This document shows positions 15,949-23,940 of a DNA stretch of 64,000 bases, piece by piece; the stretch's first letter is position 1, and each line of letters opens with the position of its first letter. This DNA is from Aquirhabdus sp. (GTDB taxonomy: Bacteria; Pseudomonadota; Gammaproteobacteria; Pseudomonadales; Moraxellaceae). The position numbers and the translations under genes are program-made. The DNA is taken from positions 1 through 64,000 of the forward strand of contig JASLHI010000048.1 of NCBI GenBank assembly GCA_030149815.1, read 5' to 3'. The notes beneath the pieces are model-generated. The model worked only from the letters and a program-made list of their open reading frames with translations, did no database searches and was not told where the DNA came from.

Positions 15949-17118
15949 TTAATTTATGCTGTCATTCATTTTTAACCAATCGCGTAATTCTGCATATATT
16001 CGTGCATCATCAAGGATTGCGAGATGATTGATATTATTAAGTAGGACTCGTTTGATGGTCGGTGCTGTGAGTACATCGCCGTCGTCATTTTGTGCAAGGG
16101 CACTTGAAACGGGAACAATACCGTCACCGATCCAGTTGTCAGTATGAGCTTCGCTCCATGCGGTAGCGAGCAGCAGGTGGTCTACTTCAGAAGCCAGTTT
16201 TGGCATGGTTTGATCAGCAGTAATATGAGCAACACGTAAGTTACGAATGCCAATACTACGAATATTTCCAAGCCGCATAAATGGGCGGGTATAAGGCGTA
16301 ATATCGAGCATATTGTTGAGATGATTACCTGCGATCTCCCACGGTGCTCCGAGATGTGGTGAACCAAGGTAAGCCGCGTGGCTGAGACGCTTGATCCAGC
16401 CATATTTTTGCTCGGTAGCATAGTGGCTAGCACTGCGAATTAAGAGGCCTCCCATACTGTGACCGATCAGCCATACTGGTGCGCCAGTATCACTCAATTG
16501 GCGAGCTAACAAGTCAGCAAGATCACGGCCATTTGCGTGAATTGCCCGACCAGTATTGTAACGTAGCCATGCGACTTGGTAGCCCGATTGAGTGAGCTCT
16601 TCAACAAACTGCAAATGATGAGAGGATTGTTGCCACTCCAAATCGTTATGACATAGGCCGTGCAGAAATAGCACATGACCCATTGCGTTGGATTGTGACC
16701 AGATGGCAGGGTCGAGTGGAGCACCTTGTTTTGTGCGTAGGGTCATCGATAGGGCAAGTGGACTAGACCATGCTTCGAGTTTATCTCCACAAACGCCATT
16801 CAGGGCGGCATGACCACGTAAGGCGTTTAACTGATTGAACTCAGATTGCTGTGAGATCAGTATTCGGCTGAAACGCGCAAGTAGGGTGAAGCTTTTAGAC
16901 ACCAGACGATATGCAAGGGGGGCACGATGTGCCTGAGCTTGGTGAGCTTTATTGAGTAATGTTGGCATATCTGTAATCGTGCTGTGCACCTCTGCCACAA
17001 GATCAGTAAGTTCCTGCGCACTACGCATGGCAAGATGCAATATTGCACCAGCTGTATTCATGACATTTTGTGATGGGTTTGTTTTCTTTTCAATTAAGAC
17101 TGGAAGTGTGTTCGGCAT
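15949..17118 (-). CDS. Alpha/beta hydrolase (esterase/lipase-like)
   Basis: 389 residues without a signal peptide. The N-terminal ~130 residues are helical and unassigned. The hydrolase core begins at VLFLHGLCHN (oxyanion loop, ~149). It has the nucleophile elbow IGHSMGGL (Ser221), a likely acid in IGDGIVPVSS and the catalytic histidine in NNINHLAIL. It resembles PGAP1/DUF676-type serine esterases; the substrate is unknown. The start at 17118 has a poor ribosome site; a second ATG lies at 17061. A perfect 18-bp palindrome sits 14 bases upstream of the start, so it is probably under a dedicated repressor. Confidence 0.8.
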   Translation of the reverse strand: MPNTLPVLIEKKTNPSQNVMNTAGAILHLAMRSAQELTDLVAEVHSTITDMPTLLNKAHQAQAHRAPLAYRLVSKSFTLLARFSRILISQQSEFNQLNALRGHAALNGVCGDKLEAWSSPLALSMTLRTKQGAPLDPAIWSQSNAMGHVLFLHGLCHNDLEWQQSSHHLQFVEELTQSGYQVAWLRYNTGRAIHANGRDLADLLARQLSDTGAPVWLIGHSMGGLLIRSASHYATEQKYGWIKRLSHAAYLGSPHLGAPWEIAGNHLNNMLDITPYTRPFMRLGNIRSIGIRNLRVAHITADQTMPKLASEVDHLLLATAWSEAHTDNWIGDGIVPVSSALAQNDDGDVLTAPTIKRVLLNNINHLAILDDARIYAELRDWLKMNDSIN

Positions 17119-17131
17119 GACTTTTTAACTC

Positions 17132-17149
17132 AGTGAACATTTGTTCACT
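17132..17149. promoter_or_regulatory. 18-bp palindromic operator upstream of the esterase
   Basis: AGTGAACA-TT-TGTTCACT, perfect 8-bp arms around two bases, immediately 5' of the esterase start on the minus strand. The form fits a TetR-type dimer site overlapping the promoter or leader. No regulator gene is adjacent. Confidence 0.55.
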
Positions 17150-17457
17150 AATTTAAGAGTTCACAACGAGGATGTCAATGGTTGATTGGGCTTTAGCTGT
17201 AGATTCGTGATTTGATTGTTCCCACAAGAATAAATTCTGTAGCGTATGCTTTGAAGGTTAAGCGCAATCAAGTAATTATGTTTTAAATATTTTACAGGCT
17301 ATTGATGATAGTGTCGTCGATGATGCAGATGTACTTTAATCAAGCTGGGTTAGTTTTTTTACAGAGAGCAATTCACTTGTAACATATTTATAGATGTTAA
17401 ATGGTTTGGAATATGATCAAATGCCGCCAAATGGAATTTCACAAAACCACTAGATCG
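17150..17457. other. Intergenic stretch between esterase and lipoprotein genes
   Basis: AT-rich, with no open frame of note. It presumably holds promoters for both divergent genes. Confidence 0.4.
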
Positions 17458-17482
17458 GACCTTCTATTTTGAGGTCTTTTTT
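17458..17482 (+). terminator. Terminator-like hairpin in the leader of the lipoprotein gene
   Basis: GACCT (17458-17462) and AGGTC (17472-17476) form a short stem followed by six T, ending only 11 bases before the ATG at 17494. It could be an attenuator, or a weak stop for read-through from upstream. Confidence 0.35.
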
Positions 17483-17493
17483 CAGAGAAAAGT

Positions 17494-18969
17494 ATGAGTA
17501 AATTTTTAGTTGCCTTAGCTTGCGCGTTTCCTGTCATTCTGGTTGGTTGTGGTGGTGGATCGTCTTCTGCACCTTTATTGACCTCTCCATCTAGTCCAGT
17601 GACAAGCCCTGCAGGATCTTCATCTTCGTCAACAACACCCACATCTCAAACGATTTCATTTACTTCAGCATCTTTAGCTCTAGGAAGTACTGTGCAATTG
17701 CAAGGTTCTGCTTCGTCTGGATTGCCAGTGACATATGCAAGTCAAACTCCGAGTACTTGTAGTGTTTCTGGCAGTAATGTAACCGCCTTAGCATTAGGCT
17801 CTTGTACATTGACCGCCAACCAAGCGGGAAACTCAACTTTTAGTGCTGCATCACAGGTTCAGATTATTGTTCCAGTGCTGAAGGCTCAGTCAATTAATGG
17901 TTTTGCTGCGCCTTCATTATCGAATGGCGCAATTACTGTTTTGAATCCAATTGCGACATCTGGATTACCTGTTTATATTTTTAGTCTTACGCAAGGTGTA
18001 TGTACGGTTACGCATAATATTGCAATATATGTAGCCAGTACGGGAACTTGTACTCTACAAGCATATCAAGGAGGAGATGATCAATATGCAGCAGCACCCA
18101 TATTAACTGTGTCTACAACCGTAACGGCATCAAATACATCCTTGATACATAATGCTGTTTTAGCGTCTTGGTTAACTACGCCACAAGCTGGTTCAACGAC
18201 TGCTTCTGCAATAGGTCCAGAGGGTATTTATATCAGCTATAACAACAATACTGCTAATAGTTCTGGCGCTATAGCTTTTATTGATCAATCTAATAATATT
18301 AACTATAACGATTTTTATGGTTTTTTGTCTGGGTCTTTAACCATTAACTCTACAGATAGTACTTGGACATTAAATAGTTCCCCTACGTATTATCCATCTG
18401 CTAATAATACAACTACTACAAGTAGTACAGCAATTACGGCCAATGGTAGTTTTGTTGCCCAACAATCTTTTATGGCATCTGTAGAGTCATTTTTGACTGT
18501 TCCTACAGTCAAATCTGATGGTACAACAACGACATCTTTACTATATTTAGCCTATAGTAAAGATAATGGTTATGCCGCGTCACAATCCAGTGTTGCAGGA
18601 AGCTGGTTGTACAATGATGGTAGAAAACAGTTTAATTTAACGATTGATAATGCTGGCATAATTACAGGAACAGAAGTGGATAATCTGGGTGGAGTTTGTA
18701 ATGTGAGTGGAAGCATTTTACAAACTGAATCTGGAAGCCAGCATAATATGTATTCTGTATCTTTAAGTGCTGCTGATGGACTAGGAGTGGATGGCTCTGC
18801 CGCATTTTGTAATTTGAGTAAAGTTAGTCCATATAAGGGGCTGGCTGCTTTACAATTTGTGAAAGCAGGGCTAAATGATTCAAATGGTTATTTGCCTTTA
18901 TTAGTATTATTAGCTCAGAGTACAGCAAGTTCTAACCCATTGACGCTAACTTTCTTAAATCCATCGTAA
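17494..18969 (+). CDS. Lipoprotein with Ig-like repeats
   Basis: 491 residues. A signal peptide ends in a lipobox (ILVGC, cysteine near residue 19), followed by GGGSSS and a Ser/Thr/Pro linker, so it is lipid-anchored, probably outer membrane. Two related ~75-residue modules follow (about 50-128 and 129-210). Both have the pattern TxSGLPVxxxSxTxxxCxVxxxxxxxxxxGTCTLxAxQ, common in bacterial surface proteins with Ig-like or cadherin-like folds. The remaining ~280 residues are Asn/Ser/Thr-rich and unrecognised. It shares the overall plan with the lipoprotein at 31471-33120. Monocistronic, with its own terminator. Function unknown. Confidence 0.75.
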   Translation: MSKFLVALACAFPVILVGCGGGSSSAPLLTSPSSPVTSPAGSSSSSTTPTSQTISFTSASLALGSTVQLQGSASSGLPVTYASQTPSTCSVSGSNVTALALGSCTLTANQAGNSTFSAASQVQIIVPVLKAQSINGFAAPSLSNGAITVLNPIATSGLPVYIFSLTQGVCTVTHNIAIYVASTGTCTLQAYQGGDDQYAAAPILTVSTTVTASNTSLIHNAVLASWLTTPQAGSTTASAIGPEGIYISYNNNTANSSGAIAFIDQSNNINYNDFYGFLSGSLTINSTDSTWTLNSSPTYYPSANNTTTTSSTAITANGSFVAQQSFMASVESFLTVPTVKSDGTTTTSLLYLAYSKDNGYAASQSSVAGSWLYNDGRKQFNLTIDNAGIITGTEVDNLGGVCNVSGSILQTESGSQHNMYSVSLSAADGLGVDGSAAFCNLSKVSPYKGLAALQFVKAGLNDSNGYLPLLVLLAQSTASSNPLTLTFLNPS

Positions 18970-19010
18970 TATTTAAGCTTATATTTTTCTACCAAAATTT
19001 TTATCAGAAG

Positions 19011-19031
19011 CCCAGCCTAAGGCTGGGTTTT
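19011..19031 (+). terminator. Terminator after the 17494 lipoprotein gene
   Basis: Stem CCCAGCC (19011-19017), loop TAA, GGCTGGG (19021-19027), then TTTT. Confidence 0.75.
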
Positions 19032-19081
19032 GTGCTGTTTAGAACATCTCTGATGCTCTAGTTTCTCAAGCCAAGATTTAA

Positions 19082-19639
19082 TTATTCGAGTTCATAACCA
19101 CTGATAGCCCGAGTACAGGTCTGCATATCAAATCCACGATACTGTAGAAATCTCAACTGTCGTGCTTTTTCTTTTGGATCAGTTGGTAGTTCTGAACCAA
19201 ATTTTTTAACTCTCAATGTGCGAGCAAGGCTGAGCCAATCTGTGTCGGCTAAATTTTCTTGTGCGAGCTCTACATCCACATTGCGTTCGCGTAGTGTTTG
19301 CTTCACGCGTACAGGGCCGCGACCTTTGCGTACATTGGCGCGGACGATCATCTCTGCCATACGCTGATCGCTTTGATATTGGCTTGTCTGGAACTCTTTA
19401 ATTAATTCTGCGACTTCATCGGGATCGGCGTCGAGATCGAGTAGTTTTTGTTTGAATTCTTGCTCAGAATGTTCACGTCGTCCAAGCATGGCAAAGGCGA
19501 GTCCACGCAGTCGCGCGCCTGTCGGAGGTGTTTTTGGTTTTGGAGTTTGCTCATTCGAAGCATTCAGTGAATCATCTTCCGTACTGGAATTATTTTCACG
19601 GGGCTTTGCTGAGTAGGGTTTACGCGGCGCAAAGCGCAT
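19082..19639 (-). CDS. recX: Regulatory protein RecX
   Basis: 185 residues. RecX binds RecA filaments and restrains recombinase and coprotease activity. The core has the three-helix repeats: RGLAFAMLGRREHSEQEFKQKL, then VAELIKEFQTSQYQSDQRMAE and RKGRGPVRVKQTLRERNVD, and it ends QLRFLQYRGFDMQTCTRAI. The first ~45 residues are a low-complexity charged extension beyond the usual start. AGGA precedes the ATG at 19639. Downstream of recA in the same direction, but a terminator separates them, so RecX is likely made by read-through or from its own promoter. Confidence 0.93.
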   Translation of the reverse strand: MRFAPRKPYSAKPRENNSSTEDDSLNASNEQTPKPKTPPTGARLRGLAFAMLGRREHSEQEFKQKLLDLDADPDEVAELIKEFQTSQYQSDQRMAEMIVRANVRKGRGPVRVKQTLRERNVDVELAQENLADTDWLSLARTLRVKKFGSELPTDPKEKARQLRFLQYRGFDMQTCTRAISGYELE

Positions 19640-19670
19640 TCAATCATTCCTTTGGTCTTATTATCATGAC

Positions 19671-19694
19671 AAAAAAAAGCGACCTGAAGGTCGC
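19671..19694 (-). terminator. Terminator between recA and recX
   Basis: GCGACCT/AGGTCGC stem (19679-19694) with eight T on the minus strand. It should limit recX expression relative to recA. Confidence 0.8.
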
Positions 19695-19708
19695 CTCAAT
19701 GTGACAGA

Positions 19709-20755
19709 TTAAGCGTCTAGCAGTTCTTCTGGAAATGCTTCTACTTCTTCCGCTACAGGTTTAGCTTTGGTCAGTAAACGCTTACGCAGTTCTTTGTCGA
19801 TTTCTTCTGCAACGGCTGGATTTTCTTCAAAGTAACGAATGACGTTGTTTTTGCCTTGACCGATTTTGGCGCCGTTATAAGCATACCAAGCACCTGACTT
19901 CTGCACGATGTCTTCTTTTGCAGCCCAATCGACGATCTCACCGAGGCGATTAGTGCCTTGACCATACATGATCTGGAATAATGCTTCGCGGAAAGGCGGT
20001 GCAACTTTATTTTTAACCACTTTGACTTTGGTTTCAGAGCCGACGATTTCTTCGCCTTCTTTGATTTGGCCAATACGGCGAATGTCCATGCGAACAGAAG
20101 CATAGAACTTCAGTGCGTTACCGCCAGTGGTGGTTTCTGGGCTGCCAAACATGACGCCAATTTTCATACGAATTTGGTTGATGAAAATGACCATGCAGTT
20201 TGAGCGTTTGGCATTACCTGTGATTTTACGCAGTGCTTGGCTCATCAAACGTGCTTGCAGCCCCATGTGTGAGTCACCCATTTCGCCTTCGATTTCAGCT
20301 TTTGGTGTAAGCGCTGCAACAGAGTCGATGACGATAATATCGATTGCACCAGAGCGTACTAGCATATCTGCGATTTCAAGTGCTTGTTCACCGTGATCTG
20401 GCTGGGAAATTAGCAAATCATCAACGTTTACGCCAAGTTTACGAGCGTATTCAGGATCGAGCGCATGTTCCGCATCGATAAATGCAGCAGTTCCGCCAGC
20501 TTTTTGGCATTCTGCAATGACTTGAAGTGTCAGTGTTGTTTTACCTGAGCTTTCTGGACCATAAATTTCGACGATACGGCCTTTAGGTAGTCCGCCAATA
20601 CCGAGCGCAATATCTAAGCCTAATGAACCCGTAGAAACAGCTTCAACAGCAGCAATGGCGTTGCCATCACCTAAGCGCATGATGGTGTTTTTACCAAATT
20701 GTTTCTCAATCTGACCTAAGGCTGCATTCAGCGCCTTACTTTTGTTTTCGTCCAT
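19709..20755 (-). CDS. recA: Recombinase RecA
   Basis: 348 residues. ATP-dependent strand exchange protein for homologous recombination and DNA-damage signalling. Walker A is GPESSGKT (66-73). Other motifs are IDAEHALDPEYA, the DNA-binding loops MGLQARLMSQALRKIT and IFINQIRMKIGVMFGSPETT, and GGNALKFYAS. The C-terminal tail is acidic (EEVEAFPEELLDA) as usual. No LexA-type CTG-N10-CAG box is evident upstream, in line with Acinetobacter lacking lexA. Confidence 0.98.
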   Translation of the reverse strand: MDENKSKALNAALGQIEKQFGKNTIMRLGDGNAIAAVEAVSTGSLGLDIALGIGGLPKGRIVEIYGPESSGKTTLTLQVIAECQKAGGTAAFIDAEHALDPEYARKLGVNVDDLLISQPDHGEQALEIADMLVRSGAIDIIVIDSVAALTPKAEIEGEMGDSHMGLQARLMSQALRKITGNAKRSNCMVIFINQIRMKIGVMFGSPETTTGGNALKFYASVRMDIRRIGQIKEGEEIVGSETKVKVVKNKVAPPFREALFQIMYGQGTNRLGEIVDWAAKEDIVQKSGAWYAYNGAKIGQGKNNVIRYFEENPAVAEEIDKELRKRLLTKAKPVAEEVEAFPEELLDA

Positions 20756-20837
20756 TTAAAGCCTCAATCAAACGATGATTAAACGTGGGGTGATTATTTA
20801 AGATGTCGGCAATCATACTATAGTGAGGATAAAAAAC

Positions 20838-20963
20838 ATGGTTGCAATCGCGTTTTGTGACAACTTTTTACGAATGATTTTTGAATGCTTGATACGTTTG
20901 AGAATGAGTGCTTTTATTTTGATCGTTGGTGCTTTGTTGATACTTTTAGGTATTGTTGAATAG
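20838..20963 (+). CDS. Candidate 41-residue single-span membrane protein
   Basis: A small open frame, ATG 20838 to TAG 20961-20963, divergent from recA. It encodes MVAIAFCDNFLRMIFECLI, then RLRM and the hydrophobic SAFILIVGALLILLGIVE. The last ~17 residues could span the membrane, preceded by arginines (positive-inside). GAGGA lies about ten bases before the ATG and a TATAGT -10-like box just upstream. No homologue is recognised. It could be a real small membrane protein or a chance frame in the recA promoter region. Confidence 0.4.
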   Translation: MVAIAFCDNFLRMIFECLIRLRMSAFILIVGALLILLGIVE

Positions 20964-21041
20964 GAATGAAAAATCAATTGGTCGAGCCTGTTACAGCTTT
21001 ATTTGTAGACGTTTAACAAGCTCAATGAATTGTCATCACCA

Positions 21042-21359
21042 TTATTCGCCAAGAAAGCCGAACTCTACAGGAGCTTTGACATAAAACAGATTGAGGTCTT
21101 TTTCGGTGTTGATACGCTCAAACAGGCGCATATAGCCTTTTTCAGATGTGACGACGGTCACGGCAACGGGTTGATCGGCTAAGTCAAAGAAATGAGCCGA
21201 GTGTAGTTTGTTGTCACGTCCGACGCCTTTGATGGCGGTACTTAAGGTTGCGCCGCCAATATTCATGGATTTAATCACGGCAAGTAGCCACTCTCCAACA
21301 GGCTGGTGGTGAATGGTGCGTGATTGTGATGTGTAAAAGGTAATTTGATATCCGTTCAT
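21042..21359 (-). CDS. DUF190 PII-like protein
   Basis: 105 residues. A DUF190 domain with the ferredoxin-like fold of PII signalling proteins. Visible motifs are MNGYQITFYTSQSR, a GATLSTAIKGVGRDNKLHSA loop, FFDLADQPVAVTVV, and VEFGFLGE at the C-terminus. Family members are trimers that probably bind small ligands; the function is not settled. It lies 49 bases downstream of the alkR-like gene on the same strand, so the two may be co-transcribed. This is an unusual setting for a PII-like protein. Confidence 0.82.
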   Translation of the reverse strand: MNGYQITFYTSQSRTIHHQPVGEWLLAVIKSMNIGGATLSTAIKGVGRDNKLHSAHFFDLADQPVAVTVVTSEKGYMRLFERINTEKDLNLFYVKAPVEFGFLGE

Positions 21360-21408
21360 TTGGAGTACCTCTTTTTTGAAAATTAGTAAAAAACAAAATC
21401 AATCGAAA

Positions 21409-22356
21409 TTATTTTTGTCCTTTCATTTTATTCTCTTTTCGGTATTGACTGGGAGACATATCGTATTGACGTTTAAATGCTTGGCTAAAAGCAGCCTCAG
21501 ATGAGTATCCGACACGTTCACTAATCCGCGCAATGCTTTCATAGTTCTGCGTTAAATGCTTCGTTGCTGTCCGTAGACGATGTGCTGAAAGATAGGATAG
21601 GGGAGGTTGACCAATAATTTCGGTGAAACGTTCTGCAAAACTTGAGCGAGACATGCAGGCGATACTGGCTAGATCAGCGACTGTCCATGGGTGAGCGGGT
21701 TGATTATGAATCGCACTCAATGCAGTCATCAAACTTGGATCGCGTAATGCGGTCAACCAGCTTTCAGATTCTTCAGGGAGTTGTTCAACGTAATCACGGA
21801 CACATTCGACAAAAAACATATATGCCAAGCGATTGAGTAATGTATCTCGTCCTGGACGATTACGTTCAGTCTCTAAGCCTAGAAATTGCAAGCCTAGTTG
21901 CAACCATGCAGGCATGGATTGGTTTTCGTCACCGTGCAGTAAGAAACAGTTAGGCAGTGCAGATAAGATTGGGCGACTCATTTCTTCATCGATCAAGCAA
22001 CGAACGGCGAGTACGACAGCCTGAGTATTCCCCTCGCCGATATGTTGCAGGGGATTATCATGGCTACCAAATGTTAGTGTTGCAGGTGTCTGTAGATAAG
22101 GATTGAGTAAACTATGTCTGGAGTCGGGTACGCCGATTTGATGACGGATGCCAGATGGCATTAAAAGAATGCCACCCGCCTGTAATTTAATCGTTTGGTC
22201 ATGTAAATAGAGATAAGCTTCGCCTGCGGTCACTGCATAGGTAATCATGGCGGACTGCTGGGGTTGCTCGACCAGCCACTTTCCACGCCCGCTCATATAG
22301 ACGTATTCAGCTTGGCTGATTGGAATATCTTCAAGAATATGACTAAGTGCGTCCAT
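21409..22356 (-). CDS. alkR: AraC-family transcriptional regulator (AlkR-like)
   Basis: 315 residues. The N-terminal cupin-type sensing domain (YAVTAGEAYLYLHD, LQAGGILLMPSGIRHQIG) is followed by two helix-turn-helix motifs in the last 100 residues (VADLASIACMSRSSFAERF and ARISERVGYSSEAAFSQAF), ending DMSPSQYRKE. It is divergent from the alkane monooxygenase gene, the same arrangement as alkR-alkM in Acinetobacter baylyi, so it is most likely the alkane-responsive activator of alkB. The gene symbol is by context. Three 17-bp direct repeats in the shared upstream region are candidate binding sites. Confidence 0.82.
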   Translation of the reverse strand: MDALSHILEDIPISQAEYVYMSGRGKWLVEQPQQSAMITYAVTAGEAYLYLHDQTIKLQAGGILLMPSGIRHQIGVPDSRHSLLNPYLQTPATLTFGSHDNPLQHIGEGNTQAVVLAVRCLIDEEMSRPILSALPNCFLLHGDENQSMPAWLQLGLQFLGLETERNRPGRDTLLNRLAYMFFVECVRDYVEQLPEESESWLTALRDPSLMTALSAIHNQPAHPWTVADLASIACMSRSSFAERFTEIIGQPPLSYLSAHRLRTATKHLTQNYESIARISERVGYSSEAAFSQAFKRQYDMSPSQYRKENKMKGQK

Positions 22357-22479
22357 GGATCATCTTATTACATTAATTGCATCGTGAGATTTAATATTGA
22401 AACAAACTCTTCAGGGTAAGAATACTGCTACTTGCGAATAATACCTACAAAATAATGCAACTCTTTACTGTTCCAAACA

Positions 22480-22567
22480 TTCTGGATTTTGACTAAATTT
22501 TTCTGGACGATGACGATAAGTATAACAAAATAGAGTGCTTAGCATAAGTTTTCTGGACGCTGACAAC
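22480..22567 (+). promoter_or_regulatory. Three direct repeats, candidate AlkR operators
   Basis: TTCTGGATTTTGACTAA (22480-22496), TTCTGGACGATGACGAT (22501-22517) and TTCTGGACGCTGACAAC (22551-22567) share TTCTGGA-N4-TGAC. The first two start 21 bp apart, the normal spacing of AraC-family half-sites. An inverted partial copy, GTCCAGA, follows at 22576-22582. All lie in the 273-bp alkR-alkB gap. The consensus is seen in the sequence; the binding is inferred. Confidence 0.65.
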
Positions 22568-22629
22568 TGGTCTTGTCCAGATTTCGGCTCAATAATGTTT
22601 GCACTTAATAAAGACAGGTAGAGTTCTCC

Positions 22630-23871
22630 ATGAACGCACAAACACCAATCGATATGCTTAAGCTTGGTCAGTCAGACCAAAATTCATCAGGACAGAAAGC
22701 CTCTGAGTGGGTGGATGCTAAACGTTATCTATGGGTACTTAGCCCTGCAGTCCCAGCGATTGGGATTGGTGCTTTATTAATCTATCGTGTGGCACCGAAA
22801 AAAATGCGTGCTTTGACTTGGATTGGTCCAATTCTAATCCATGTAGTGATTCCAATGATTGATCGTATTATTGGTGAAGATAAAAATAATCCGCCAGCCG
22901 AAATTATTAAAAAGCTCGAAAATGATCCCTATTATGCCAAGGTTGTGAAAGCCTTTATTCCGTTGCAATACATTGTGCTATTTCTAGGTGCATATTTATA
23001 CACTCGTAAAGATACACCTGTTGCCGATAAATTGGGCTTGGCATTATCCATTGGGGCAATGAATGGAATCGCGATCAATACCGCTCACGAATTGAGCCAT
23101 AAGTCGAATAAAACTGATCAATTGCTTTCTCTACTAGCCCTTGCTCCAACAGGCTATGGTCATTTCCGTGTTGAACATCCGTATGGTCACCACAAGCGTG
23201 TTGCGACGCCAGAAGATCCAGCTAGCTCAAAAATGGGTGAGACTTTCTGGCAATTCCTGCCACGTACTGTGATTGGTAGCTTTAAATCTGCGATTAAGAT
23301 TGAGAAAACACGTCTAGCTCGTCGTGGTAAAGGCTGGTGGTCACTTGAGAATGAGTTGTTGCAAGGTTGGGCGATGAGTGCTGGTCTGTATACAGCGTTG
23401 ATCGCAGTTTTTGGTCGTAAGGTGATTCCGTTTATTGCAATTCAAGCGGTGTATGGCTTTAGCTTGCTTGAAGTCATTAACTATGTTGAACACTACGGTT
23501 TGCTTCGTCAAAAAGACGAAAATGGCAAATACGAGCGTACTCGCCCAGAGCATAGTTGGAATAGCAATAATGTGGTGACAAACTTGTTCTTGTATCAGTT
23601 ACAACGTCACTCGGATCACCATGCGCATCCAACACGTAGTTTCCAAGCGTTGCGTCATTTTGAAGGGACACCGCAGTTACCGTCTGGTTATGCGTCGATG
23701 TTGTTGCCAGCTTATATTCCTTCAATCTGGTTCAAGATGATGGATAAGCGTGTTGCAGCGCATTACAAAGGTGATTTGAGTAAGGCTAATATTCTGCCTG
23801 AAAAACGTGAAGCACTGATGAAGCAGTACAATTCAGAAAGTCTGGAAAGTGTTGCGAAAGCTGAAGTGTAA
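22630..23871 (+). CDS. alkB: Alkane 1-monooxygenase (AlkB/AlkM)
   Basis: 413 residues. Membrane di-iron enzyme that oxidises the terminal carbon of n-alkanes to the alcohol, using electrons from rubredoxin. All family histidine motifs are present: HELSH (153-157), EHPYGHHKRVATPEDPAS (182-199), NYVEHYGL (284-291) and LQRHSDHHAHP (324-334). Several hydrophobic helices lie at 36-80, 105-124 and 245-285. GGTAGAG precedes the ATG. Rubredoxin and its reductase are not nearby, which is the Acinetobacter alkM pattern. Divergent from the alkR-like gene, followed by its own terminator. Confidence 0.96.
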   Translation: MNAQTPIDMLKLGQSDQNSSGQKASEWVDAKRYLWVLSPAVPAIGIGALLIYRVAPKKMRALTWIGPILIHVVIPMIDRIIGEDKNNPPAEIIKKLENDPYYAKVVKAFIPLQYIVLFLGAYLYTRKDTPVADKLGLALSIGAMNGIAINTAHELSHKSNKTDQLLSLLALAPTGYGHFRVEHPYGHHKRVATPEDPASSKMGETFWQFLPRTVIGSFKSAIKIEKTRLARRGKGWWSLENELLQGWAMSAGLYTALIAVFGRKVIPFIAIQAVYGFSLLEVINYVEHYGLLRQKDENGKYERTRPEHSWNSNNVVTNLFLYQLQRHSDHHAHPTRSFQALRHFEGTPQLPSGYASMLLPAYIPSIWFKMMDKRVAAHYKGDLSKANILPEKREALMKQYNSESLESVAKAEV

Positions 23872-23901
23872 TTCTTAGCTTTTGTGTGTTTACAAAAAGA
23901 A

Positions 23902-23928
23902 AACCCTACTCAAGTTGAGTGGGGTTTT
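23902..23928 (+). terminator. Terminator of alkB
   Basis: An 11-bp stem ACCCTACTCAA/TTGAGTGGGGT (one T-G pair) followed by a T tract, 30 bases after the alkB stop. Confidence 0.8.
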
Positions 23929-23940
23929 TCTCTACCAGCA

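Noticed and set aside
20756..20840. LexA box upstream of recA
   Set aside because: No CTG-N10-CAG match seen, as expected for Acinetobacter-like bacteria without lexA.
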